In this document: positions 1-6,677 of the stretch, piece by piece
How positions within the stretch are numbered: position 1 is the first letter of the stretch
Layout: every line of letters begins with the position of its first letter
Origin: an uncultured Lachnospiraceae bacterium
GTDB lineage: Bacteria; Bacillota; Clostridia; Lachnospirales; Lachnospiraceae
DNA: 64,000 bases
Direction: 5' to 3'
Assembly (NCBI GenBank): GCA_934320845.1
Contig: CAKRFU010000007.1
Span: 1-64,000 of the forward strand
Translations under genes and position numbers: made by a program
Notes under the pieces: model-generated
What the model saw: the letters and a program-made list of their open reading frames with translations, nothing else
Database searches by the model: none
What the model was told of the DNA's origin: nothing

Positions 1-135
1 CTACATCTATAATCTCTACTGCTCTGCTACGAATATTATTCATTTTCCCGACCCATTCAAGCTGATTTTCTGCCTTTCATCTATTGTTTCGACTGCTTCT
101 CTCTGTCTTTCAGAAAGACCTTCAAATATATCCAT
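1..135 (-). pseudogene. Chimeric remnant: helicase-like start joined out of frame to TnpV-like C-terminus
   Basis: On the minus strand an ATG at 135-133 with a good upstream AAAGGAG site opens a 31-codon frame (MDIFEGLSERQREAVETIDE...) that stops at 42-40. That start resembles the N-terminus of UvrD/PcrA-like helicases carried by Firmicutes integrative elements, but the P-loop never follows. In another frame the same DNA from about 76 down to 1 encodes KAENQLEWVGKMNNIRSRAV, which I recognise as the C-terminal motif of TnpV transposon proteins. It stays open to the window edge. The simplest reading is a deletion joining two genes. An alternative is a frameshifted TnpV gene. The family assignments are from memory; the frame break is seen directly. 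Confidence 0.4.
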
Positions 136-221
136 ACAAGCACTCCTTTCCAAAAATAACGGTTTCAAATCAAACTATATAACACATCTTATCAAACTAC
201 TTGTCCCATAATCTGTACTTG

Positions 222-449
222 TTATTTGTCACCCATTGATTCTTCTTTATCCGGGACATACTCCATAATCTCACCATAATCCGTCCCTAATTTTTTACAT
301 ATTTTATCTAAAATAGGCATAGCAACATATTCATTTTTCCCAAGCTTTGTCATGGTATTAGGTGCTATTTCTGCTTTTTTTCTCAAATCCGCTCTGCTCA
401 TTTCTTTTTCGGCTAATTTTATCCACAATCGCTTATATGATACTGCCAT
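222..449 (-). CDS. Cro/CI-type HTH regulator (small)
   Basis: A 75-residue protein made almost entirely of a Cro/CI-type helix-turn-helix (LAEKEMSRADLRKKAEIAPN followed by a LGKN turn and a second helix pair). It probably binds operators inside the mobile element and represses transfer or excision genes. The start at 449 is chosen because GGAGG sits seven bases before this ATG; an upstream in-frame ATG at 482 lacks such a site. It is the last intact gene before the left window edge and lies downstream of the relaxase on the same strand, with a 180-base gap. Target genes are not visible. Confidence 0.75.
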   Translation of the reverse strand: MAVSYKRLWIKLAEKEMSRADLRKKAEIAPNTMTKLGKNEYVAMPILDKICKKLGTDYGEIMEYVPDKEESMGDK

Positions 450-631
450 TGCTAATCCTCCATATAAAATTTCATCAAACAATTCTATATCACATCATAC
501 CATATATCTAATATTTTCTCAATATTTTTTCGCACGTTCTCGCGACTTTCTATACTTCCTTCAATAGCCAATATTTCGATTTGTGAATCAATATTTTTCT
601 ATCTAATACATAACTGGAAGAGACAGAGGAA

Positions 632-2401
632 TTACCTTCCTCTGCCCCTATTCCACATCTTATCTTCTGCTTTATCTTTACCAGCATCTCTACCAACACT
701 CTCATCATAAATTCTCTGGAATTCCTCATACATTTCGTCTCCATCCAGCTTTATCCCAAGCCTTTTCATTACATCCGAGAACAACCATATGCTCCCACTA
801 ACATCAGCAATATCAAATCCGAATATATCAGCCTTAACAGAATCACTAATATTCTCATAACCACCAAGCTCTGATATCCTCCTGACAATCCAGCCAGCTT
901 TGTCCACAGACACTTTTTCTTCAGATTCCATAAATTCACTTTTACCTGTTACATCAGTAATATCTTCATCCCTTCTTGCCGTATTTACATCAGACGCATT
1001 ACGAATATCTGGCATTACAGACGTATTGTTCTGATTATTGTCTGGATTCACTACCTCAACATTCGTCTCCGGCTCAACAGCCACATCTTTCTCTGACACA
1101 GCCTCCTTTTCCATCCCCGGTATAACAACATCCCTGTCTGCAACGATTTCTTCTTTCCCAGACACCACATAATAAGCTGTATACAAATCTTCTTTCACAA
1201 TGCCATCAGCAAGCTGCAACTGCTTCTTAATCCCTCTTTTCTCCTGCTTCAATTTGTCCAGTTCTTTCTGCACTCCCACATGCCATATCTGGTACTCACG
1301 ATACTGCTCCTCGTTCTTAATATTCCGTTTCCGACTAGAACTTTCTCTGTATATCTCCTTCTGTCTGTCCTCAATCTGCTGGATCTTTTCTTTCTGCTCA
1401 CTTATGAAATCCACAAGCTCCACAACACTTTTGATGTCATTATTTACAAGCAGCAGATATTCGTCCTGTAACTGATGAAACCTTTTCAAATCCTCTGTAT
1501 ACTTTGCTCCACCAACCTCAAAACGCTTCTGCTCTACAATCCTTAATCTGTATAGCTTTGCATAAAATTTCTTCTGATATGGTGACAGCTTCACTCTGTG
1601 CAATCCCATGATATCCGACGAATAAAAGTAAGGCTTTGCCATCCAAGGCATATCCACATAATGCCGTAACATATCTTCTGAAAACATCTCGTCCAGCTTT
1701 GCCAGTTTATGATAATATCTAAATCCCGGTGCCTGCACCTCCATCCACGCATCTTTCTTGAATACATATCCCAGCCGTTTCATCAGATATTTAAAATGCT
1801 CTACATTCCCTGCTGCATACGCACACATCTTGGCATCTCTGAGAATTATCTCTTTCATTGACATTTCTCTTTCCCACTTGTCCCTGCTGATATTCTTAGG
1901 GTTCCTGCTGTACTCCGCCGGCATTATGGAAAGTCCAAGTTCATCACAATATTTATTTGTAATAGGCTGGAGATGATTCTTCCAGTTGCTTTTAGGTGAA
2001 TTGTATTTCTTGCCAGTTGTCATACTGACACTATTCCAGATCAGATGTCCATGCATATGCTCCTTGTCAGTATGAACCGCATACACAGCCTCATAATCAT
2101 CTCCCAGTAAATTCTTCGCAAAGTGCTCCAGCACATACATTGCCTGCTCTGCACTTACTTTTTCTTCCGGTGAAAATGATATGATCACATGATAGCCCTG
2201 CCTTTTACCCGTCTTATGAAAAATATTCTTTGTCTCTTCCATCTGCTCAAATGCTGTGTCCGCCAGGCAGTTAATACCGCCCACCAGTACACATTCTTCT
2301 GTCTTATCCGGGTTCTGGATATATTCCAAGGCATTCTTCAAGTGCGATGCCGGATTTCTGCCCTCTGATTCCTGTATATTTAAGATCTTTGTAATCGCCA
2401 T
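632..2401 (-). CDS. Relaxase / mobilization nuclease (MOBP-like)
   Basis: A 589-residue relaxase that would nick the element's oriT and pilot the transferred strand into a recipient. The N-terminal ~180 residues hold the nuclease fold: a candidate catalytic Tyr near residue 27 (EYIQNPDK) and the three-histidine metal motif HTDKEHMHGHLIWNSV near residues 109-124. Residues ~180-390 are charged and partly coiled coil. The C-terminal ~200 residues are acidic and low complexity, ending in a short helical domain. The start overlaps the end of the upstream mobC-like gene by 22 bases, so the two are translationally coupled. No type IV coupling protein or secretion genes are visible, so the element is probably mobilizable rather than self-conjugative, although it continues off the left edge. 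Confidence 0.9.
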   Translation of the reverse strand: MAITKILNIQESEGRNPASHLKNALEYIQNPDKTEECVLVGGINCLADTAFEQMEETKNIFHKTGKRQGYHVIISFSPEEKVSAEQAMYVLEHFAKNLLGDDYEAVYAVHTDKEHMHGHLIWNSVSMTTGKKYNSPKSNWKNHLQPITNKYCDELGLSIMPAEYSRNPKNISRDKWEREMSMKEIILRDAKMCAYAAGNVEHFKYLMKRLGYVFKKDAWMEVQAPGFRYYHKLAKLDEMFSEDMLRHYVDMPWMAKPYFYSSDIMGLHRVKLSPYQKKFYAKLYRLRIVEQKRFEVGGAKYTEDLKRFHQLQDEYLLLVNNDIKSVVELVDFISEQKEKIQQIEDRQKEIYRESSSRKRNIKNEEQYREYQIWHVGVQKELDKLKQEKRGIKKQLQLADGIVKEDLYTAYYVVSGKEEIVADRDVVIPGMEKEAVSEKDVAVEPETNVEVVNPDNNQNNTSVMPDIRNASDVNTARRDEDITDVTGKSEFMESEEKVSVDKAGWIVRRISELGGYENISDSVKADIFGFDIADVSGSIWLFSDVMKRLGIKLDGDEMYEEFQRIYDESVGRDAGKDKAEDKMWNRGRGR

Positions 2402-2742
2402 ACTTCCAGCACCTCCCCAAATGTTTTCTTTACATCATCCAGACTGTTCTGCAGCTTGTCAATGTCGCTGTAATACAACCTCCCATGTGAATTGCCAAGC
2501 TTTACCGCCTGATTAATATTATTTGCAATACCGGCAATAACACGGATTGCTCTTGCCCTGTCCTCAGGATAACTTGTATCTATATTGCCTCCTGTCCGGA
2601 TTAATTCTCTTATATAGGCACTTGCTGTCATTCTCGTCCGTTTAAGTGCCGCTTTCAGAATATCCATATCTTTTTCTGACAGCTTCACTGATATCTTATA
2701 ATCTTTCCTGTCAGACTTGTATCTTCTCTTTCCATCTGCCAT
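2380..2742 (-). CDS. mobC: MobC-like relaxosome accessory protein
   Basis: A 120-residue basic protein with a ribbon-helix-helix-type N-terminus (KISVKLSEKDMDILKAALKR) and the helical MobC region (ARAIRVIAGIANNINQAVKL). MobC proteins bind and melt DNA around oriT and recruit the relaxase. It is the first gene of a two-gene operon and overlaps the relaxase start by 22 bases. It lies directly downstream of the hairpin-rich segment 2850-3211, the obvious oriT candidate. An AAAGGGGAG-type ribosome site precedes the ATG. Family identity is confident from the motif and context; the exact MOB class is inferred. Confidence 0.85.
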   Translation of the reverse strand: MADGKRRYKSDRKDYKISVKLSEKDMDILKAALKRTRMTASAYIRELIRTGGNIDTSYPEDRARAIRVIAGIANNINQAVKLGNSHGRLYYSDIDKLQNSLDDVKKTFGEVLEVWRLQRS

Positions 2743-2950
2743 ACATTTCTCCCCTTTCGTAATTTTTCAATGCTGTATCAAACCAATCTCTTTTTATCTG
2801 TACCATTGCTTTTCATCCTTTCCAAAAGTTCTGCTTATAGGTTTTGCAAGATGCGGAAAAGGTCGGACCTTTTCCCGAAAAAATATAAACGCATCAGCGT
2901 TTACATAATTTTTCGTCTCGGCAGGAGCTCCTGCACCCTGTATATGATAT
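2743..2950. other. Non-coding segment with three perfect hairpins (oriT candidate)
   Basis: No plausible gene. It contains GGAAAAGGTC/GACCTTTTCC with a one-base centre (2855-2875), AAACGC/GCGTTT with a four-base loop (2887-2902), and the 14-bp palindrome GCAGGAGCTCCTGC (2921-2934). Position upstream of mobC and the relaxase makes it a candidate origin of transfer, with the nick site unknown. Confidence 0.5.
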
Positions 2951-3211
2951 GTGGTGGTTAATGTACCACCACGATTACTGATATGGTGGTTGAAGTTCCA
3001 CCAGAGTTGTAAAGTGGTGGCACTTTTTGCCATCACTTTATTGTTTTGGTGGCATTTTCCGCCACCACTTTTCCATTTTGATGGCACTTTCCGCCACCAT
3101 GACTTTTTTCACTCTGATTTGAGTGGTGGCGCTTTTTGCCGTCACTTTGCTGTTTTGACGGCGCTTTTTGCCCCCACTTTTGCATTTTGACGGCACTTTT
3201 TGCCCCCACAC
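2951..3211. repeat. Array of eight consecutive GGTGG/CCACC-type hairpin repeats
   Basis: Eight stem-loops lie back to back. Two have perfect stems, GTGGTGG/CCACCAC (2951-2972) and TGGTGG/CCACCA (2984-3003). Six are 23-36-bp units (about 3014-3047, 3048-3079, 3080-3110, 3123-3156, 3157-3188, 3189-3211) of the form GGTGGCA-CTTTT-TGCCACC-ACTTT-nnnTTTT. Arms vary in compensating or wobble-compatible ways while the architecture is kept. Weak open frames run through it on both strands but lack ribosome sites and look like artefacts of the repeat. It fills the gap between the TnpV-like gene and mobC. Confidence 0.8.
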
Positions 3212-3585
3212 TAATGAAACTGCATCACCACATCCATAATAACGATTTCCTCTGCCATCATCCTGGTCTGTGTTCTTAGCTGTAACTGTTCCGTAAAGGA
3301 ATTTGGATTCTTAGGCTTATGCTTTTTCAGCCACTTAGCTTCAATATCATCAAGCAGCTCATATGCTGTTTCATTGACTTCATTTGCTCTCTCTTCAAGC
3401 TCGCCGAACCTCACCAGGCTTTTATATCTCATTGGATATTCTTCCTTGATATATTTAATCCACATACGCCCATACTTTCCTGCATCTATATCTGCCTTTT
3501 CTGTTCCTGCAACAAGCACCGGATAAAAGATTCCATCCTTTTCTTCATACGGAATACCAAGCTTTTCAAATGTTGTTTTACTCAT
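3211..3585 (-). CDS. TnpV-like transposon-encoded protein
   Basis: A 124-residue protein starting MSKTTFEKLGIPYEE and ending in an amphipathic helix (TQTRMMAEEIVIMDVVMQFH). The layout fits TnpV proteins: an N-terminal 'F/L..LGI.Y...DGI.YP' segment, then 'GRMWIKYIKEEYPMRYKSL', then a long helical stretch. TnpV is carried by Tn4451-type and many Firmicutes mobile elements; its molecular role is not established. The start at 3585 follows AAAGGCGG and overlaps the end of the upstream gene by eight bases, implying coupled translation. The stop coincides with the last hairpin unit of the repeat array. Confidence 0.7.
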   Translation of the reverse strand: MSKTTFEKLGIPYEEKDGIFYPVLVAGTEKADIDAGKYGRMWIKYIKEEYPMRYKSLVRFGELEERANEVNETAYELLDDIEAKWLKKHKPKNPNSFTEQLQLRTQTRMMAEEIVIMDVVMQFH

Positions 3586-3919
3586 AATGATTACCGCCTT
3601 TCTCATCACTCTGCAGGATATCAAGCACATGCTTTAATGGAACCAGCAGTTCTTCAACTTCTATACCTCTGTCAGATTCATCTAACGTCTGTAATTCTTC
3701 CAGTATCGTATCAAGATGAACCTGTACTTTCTTTGCCACCTTTATTCCACCAACAACCTTGATTTCATGCTTCAGCAGACATTGGATGATATAATCCTGT
3801 TTTGAAAGTCCGCTGAGTGAAACCTTCACATTCAGCTCCTGCGCTTCCTCCGGTGACATCCGAAATGCTACCACAACATTTCTCCATCTGTTCTTGGCAT
3901 CCAGCCTTTTCTCGCTCAT
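3578..3919 (-). CDS. Ribbon-helix-helix mobilization accessory protein (MobC-like)
   Basis: A 113-residue protein beginning MSEKRLDAKNRWRN, then VVVAFRMSPEEAQELNVKVS, an RHH-like strand-helix-helix region with the typical 'SGLSKQDYI' turn. Similar proteins sit beside tyrosine integrases and TnpV in Firmicutes integrative elements and are often annotated as mobilization proteins. It is probably a DNA-binding relaxosome or element-maintenance protein; the exact role is inferred. It overlaps the downstream TnpV-like gene by eight bases and has a clear GGAGCAG-type ribosome site. Confidence 0.7.
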   Translation of the reverse strand: MSEKRLDAKNRWRNVVVAFRMSPEEAQELNVKVSLSGLSKQDYIIQCLLKHEIKVVGGIKVAKKVQVHLDTILEELQTLDESDRGIEVEELLVPLKHVLDILQSDEKGGNHYE

Positions 3920-3949
3920 AATAATCTGCTCCTTCCGATATAAAACCTT

Positions 3950-4030
3950 TTACTTAAGTCCACATAACATCACATCCATACATAATGCAAAACTCTCGCC
4001 GGCATGATTCATAATGTTTCGCATCGCCAT
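3950..4030 (-). CDS. 26-residue peptide coupled to the integrase stop
   Basis: An ATG lies two bases after the integrase stop codon and opens a 26-residue frame, MAMRNIMNHAGESFALCMDV followed by MLCGLK. The position suggests translation by reinitiation after the integrase. No family is recognised, and at this length the frame could be chance. Confidence 0.25.
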   Translation of the reverse strand: MAMRNIMNHAGESFALCMDVMLCGLK

Positions 4031-4032
4031 TA

Positions 4033-5229
4033 TCAGACTGCCTTGTACTTATCAATACTTATAATCTTTTCCGCAGCCGCATCCATATCAATCATAGGTG
4101 CTGTTTCCTCTGTCTGCATGATTTCTACATCATCATCCTGTTCTTCACAATCCTCAAAGCTCGCATTGACAGCATCAAGTCTGTCCGCCATTGCCACCTG
4201 CTTTGATGGAAACAGATGCGAATAACGATATGTGATATCAATGCTCTCATGACCTACCCTGTCAGCTATTGCAACTGCGGAGAACCCAAGGTCAATCAGA
4301 TGTGAAATGTGCGAATGCCTTAGATCATGGATTCTGATTTTCTTCACACCGGATAATCTGCATCCACGCTCCATCTCATGATGAAGAAAGCTCTTTGTTA
4401 CCAGAAAAATCCTGTCTGTTGGTTTTTGGTCATATAACATTGCAAAATATTCCTGCATTTCTTCCGCAAGGAATTTTGGCAGCTTGATTGTTCTGTTGCT
4501 CTTAGGTGTTTTCGGTGTTGTAATAACATCCTGCCCCTGCAGTCGCTGATACGATTTATTTATTCTGACTGTGTTCTTTTCAAAATCAAAATCTTCCATC
4601 GTAAGAGCAAGCAGCTCACCTAATCTCATTCCCGTCCAGTACAGCATTTCAAATGCATAAAATGAAACCGGCTTGTCAATCACCGCTTCGGAAAACTTCT
4701 TATATTCTTCAGTTGTCCAGAAAAGCATTTCCTTCTTTTCTTCCCTGCCCATATTTCCGGCCTGTCTTGCCGGATTTGATTTCAGATTATAAAACCTGCA
4801 CGCATGGTTAAATATCGCACTTAAGATGTTGTGCATTGTCTTCTTGTAAGTCTGGGAATAACTCTTCCCATTCTCATTACGAAATGCAACCATCTCATTC
4901 TGCCACTTGCGTACATCTCCCGGTGTAATCTCATTCATCTTAAGATTCTTAAAATATGGAAGTATCTTTGTATCCACAATGTGTTCTTTTGTAAGCCAAG
5001 TGTTGAGTTTGACATAATTTTTCACATCCTCTGTATACAGCTTCCAGAACTCTCCAAATGTCATATCCAGATTATTCTCCTGCCGTATTTTGTAATTACG
5101 CTCATAATCCAACGCTTCTCTTTTTGTTGCAAATCCTCTCTTCTTTATCTGTTTATTTTCCCCGGTCCAGTCCTTACAATAGAATTTGACGAACCAGGTG
5201 CCTGTCTTACTGTCTTTATAAGCTGGCAT
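4033..5229 (-). CDS. int: Tyrosine recombinase / integrase
   Basis: A 398-residue tyrosine integrase that would integrate and excise the mobile element. It has an N-terminal arm-binding domain (MPAYKDSKTGTWFVKFYCKD, AP2-like as in Tn916 Int), a SAM-like core-binding domain (~residues 55-160), and a catalytic domain with Arg in TGMRLGELLALT, His-x-x-Arg in RIHDLRHSHISHLI, and His...Tyr in DRVGHESIDITYRYSHLF. All pentad residues are present, so it should be active. Three in-frame ATGs cluster at the start. The one at 5229 is chosen because AAGGAG lies nine bases upstream; those at 5238 and 5235 abut the site. A small excisionase-like gene lies just upstream on the same strand. Confidence 0.93.
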   Translation of the reverse strand: MPAYKDSKTGTWFVKFYCKDWTGENKQIKKRGFATKREALDYERNYKIRQENNLDMTFGEFWKLYTEDVKNYVKLNTWLTKEHIVDTKILPYFKNLKMNEITPGDVRKWQNEMVAFRNENGKSYSQTYKKTMHNILSAIFNHACRFYNLKSNPARQAGNMGREEKKEMLFWTTEEYKKFSEAVIDKPVSFYAFEMLYWTGMRLGELLALTMEDFDFEKNTVRINKSYQRLQGQDVITTPKTPKSNRTIKLPKFLAEEMQEYFAMLYDQKPTDRIFLVTKSFLHHEMERGCRLSGVKKIRIHDLRHSHISHLIDLGFSAVAIADRVGHESIDITYRYSHLFPSKQVAMADRLDAVNASFEDCEEQDDDVEIMQTEETAPMIDMDAAAEKIISIDKYKAV

Positions 5230-5322
5230 ATTCATCATCTCCTTCTTTTCATATGCAAAAGCAGATGCCTAAGCCGATATAACTTTTGCACCTGCCTCTG
5301 TCTCAATCTTCTTACCTGTTGC

Positions 5323-5508
5323 TTATCCTGCATCACTCATACCATAAATGCGTTCTTCAAAATATTTTCTGCTTACTTTTCCACGGATTACAATGTAACC
5401 CTTCTTTTCAAGTTCACTGTTGATCTGTCTCATAAGCTTGTATGCTGCGGATCTTGAAATTCCAAGAATCTGCATCACATCTCCTACTTCTAAAAACTTT
5501 TCGTTCAT
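5323..5508 (-). CDS. xis: Excisionase-like HTH protein
   Basis: A 61-residue winged-helix DNA-binding protein (FLEVGDVMQILGISRSAAYK, then a wing GYIVIRGKVSRKYFEERIYG), the size and pattern of Xis/MerR-like excisionases. It would bend DNA at the element's ends and bias the integrase toward excision. It lies 93 bases upstream of int on the same strand, the usual xis-int order. Its promoter side faces the inverted repeat at 5731-5790. The family is confident, the excisionase role is inferred from position. Confidence 0.8.
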   Translation of the reverse strand: MNEKFLEVGDVMQILGISRSAAYKLMRQINSELEKKGYIVIRGKVSRKYFEERIYGMSDAG

Positions 5509-5528
5509 GCCCTTTCACCACCTTTCCA

Positions 5529-5672
5529 TTAAAATTTGTTTTGGCGTTTCTCCATACCAGTTCTGCTGATGTCACAACCAGCCTCCTTACCTGAGATGAT
5601 CTCCTGTAATACCGCCCGCTCCTGCTCGAGGTACTCGGTCCGCTTGGGGGAGTGTCTACATTCGCTCGATTC
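5529..5672 (-). pseudogene. C-terminal remnant of an unidentified element gene
   Basis: On the minus strand a frame open for about 48 codons, from after a TAG at 5675-5673 to a TAA at 5531-5529, reads ...SPKRTEYLEQERAVLQEIIS, then a short tail. It has no start codon, but the helical composition looks like a real protein end rather than chance. It lies between xis and the operator. It is best seen as the tail of a decayed gene. Confidence 0.3.
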
Positions 5673-5730
5673 CTATGAATGTCCTGGCAAATGCCTGTTA
5701 GATTTCTGATACCGCTCATTCAGTTGTTTT

Positions 5731-5790
5731 TTCAATACCATACCGTATAGATAATTGAATTGGTATTATTCTATACCGTGTGGTATTGAA
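5731..5790. promoter_or_regulatory. 20-bp inverted-repeat operator between xis/int and the XRE gene
   Basis: Left arm 5731-5750 and right arm 5771-5790 are inverted copies matching at 18 of 20 positions, core ATACCATACCGTATAG. A 20-base AT-rich spacer separates them. It sits in the divergent intergenic region just upstream of the XRE regulator, consistent with autoregulation and control of xis/int. It could alternatively be an integrase arm site. Confidence 0.6.
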
Positions 5791-5904
5791 TTGTCAAGTA
5801 GTTTTTCTAATGCTTTCGTATAGAAAAACTTCCATTTTCATTTTTTCCGTGTTATACTGTCTTTAACAGTCCATCAGGGACAGATAAACGGAGGTAACTA
5901 CACT

Positions 5905-6453
5905 ATGACAATTGGTGAAAGAATAAAGAAAATACGGGTATTCCGTAAAATGACAATGGACGAGCTGGGCGGTGCACTTGGATTTGAAGGCAAAAATATG
6001 TCGGTCCGTATATCCCAGTATGAAACCGGTGCCCGCATTCCCGGTGAAGATATGATTCTAAAGCTTGCTGATGCTTTGCACTGCAATTACAAGGCAATCT
6101 CTGATTACAGCCTTGGTGCTGCTGAAGATATCATCGAAACACTTTTCTGGCTTGAAGAAAGTGCCACATCTCTCCCGGCACGTGGAAAAGGCACAAGATT
6201 TCCAGAGTATACAGCTCCCGGCAACCTGATTCATCTGACTGCAATGACACCTGCAAAACCTTCCAAGACTGCCAGACCAACTTACAATGAAGATGATTAT
6301 GACAGTGCAGGCTCACCTGTCGCATTAACTTTTGAATATGGATTGGTAAATGATTTCCTTTCGGAATGGTGTGAAATGAAAACGAAATTAAATAATGGAG
6401 AGATTTCTCCTAACGAGTATTTTGAGTGGAAAATAACATGGCCTCATGCGTGA
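5905..6453 (+). CDS. XRE-family regulator of the mobile element
   Basis: A 182-residue protein with an N-terminal Cro/CI HTH (residues ~1-70: MTIGERIKKIRVFRKMTMDE, ...RISQYETGARIPGEDMILKLA) and a C-terminal ~110-residue region of unknown fold. It is divergent from xis/int across the 20-bp inverted repeat, so it is the likely repressor of excision. GGAGG lies nine bases before the ATG and a TATACT -10 is at 5853-5858. The C-terminal part has no recognised protease or ligand-binding motif, so the inducing signal is unknown. Confidence 0.8.
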   Translation: MTIGERIKKIRVFRKMTMDELGGALGFEGKNMSVRISQYETGARIPGEDMILKLADALHCNYKAISDYSLGAAEDIIETLFWLEESATSLPARGKGTRFPEYTAPGNLIHLTAMTPAKPSKTARPTYNEDDYDSAGSPVALTFEYGLVNDFLSEWCEMKTKLNNGEISPNEYFEWKITWPHA

Positions 6454-6547
6454 AACATAATGTCATCCGCTGTGCACCATCTCGATTCCGCTTCGCTGCA
6501 TCTCGATGGAGGGCGTTCGCCCTATATGAATAGAAACCTGCTGTCTA

Positions 6548-6565
6548 TGGAATGCAAGCATTCCA
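6548..6565. repeat. Perfect 8-bp hairpin in the element/guaA junction
   Basis: TGGAATGC and GCATTCCA are separated by AA. They lie within a larger inverted repeat formed by GAATAGAAA (about 6528-6536) and TTTCTATTC (about 6586-6594). The segment 6454-6630 has no credible gene and is probably the outer end of the mobile element. Confidence 0.5.
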
Positions 6566-6599
6566 AGCCATCAATTTTCTATTCCCGCACAACTCACTT

Positions 6600-6618
6600 T
6601 AGTACCAAAATAGTACCA
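6600..6618. repeat. Direct repeat TAGTACCA x2 near the element boundary
   Basis: Two copies of TAGTACCA (6600-6607, 6611-6618) are three bases apart, immediately outside the guaA terminator. Short direct repeats like these are typical integrase arm-binding or boundary sites. The other end of the element is outside the window, so the att core cannot be confirmed. Confidence 0.35.
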
Positions 6619-6631
6619 CAAGGCAAAAAAC

Positions 6632-6670
6632 AAGCTCGCAAATGCCCATTTTACTAGGCTTTGCGAGCTT
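6632..6670 (-). terminator. Rho-independent terminator of guaA
   Basis: A perfect 11-bp stem AAGCTCGCAAA/TTTGCGAGCTT. Read on the minus strand it is followed by GTTTTTTG, eight bases downstream of the guaA stop codon. Confidence 0.85.
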
Positions 6671-6677
6671 TTGAAAA

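Noticed and set aside
2794..3190. Open frames on both strands across the hairpin array (97 and 79 codons)
   Set aside because: No ribosome sites, low-complexity translation caused by the repeats, and strong palindromic structure; treated as non-coding.
2951..3211. CRISPR array
   Set aside because: Units are contiguous hairpins with no unique spacers of constant length and no cas genes.
5414..5719. 101-codon minus frame overlapping the excisionase gene
   Set aside because: Overlaps xis in another frame, Arg/Ser-rich composition, and no ribosome site.
6460..6657. 65-codon + frame at the element/guaA junction
   Set aside because: Runs through inverted repeats and the guaA terminator; no ribosome site and no protein-like pattern.
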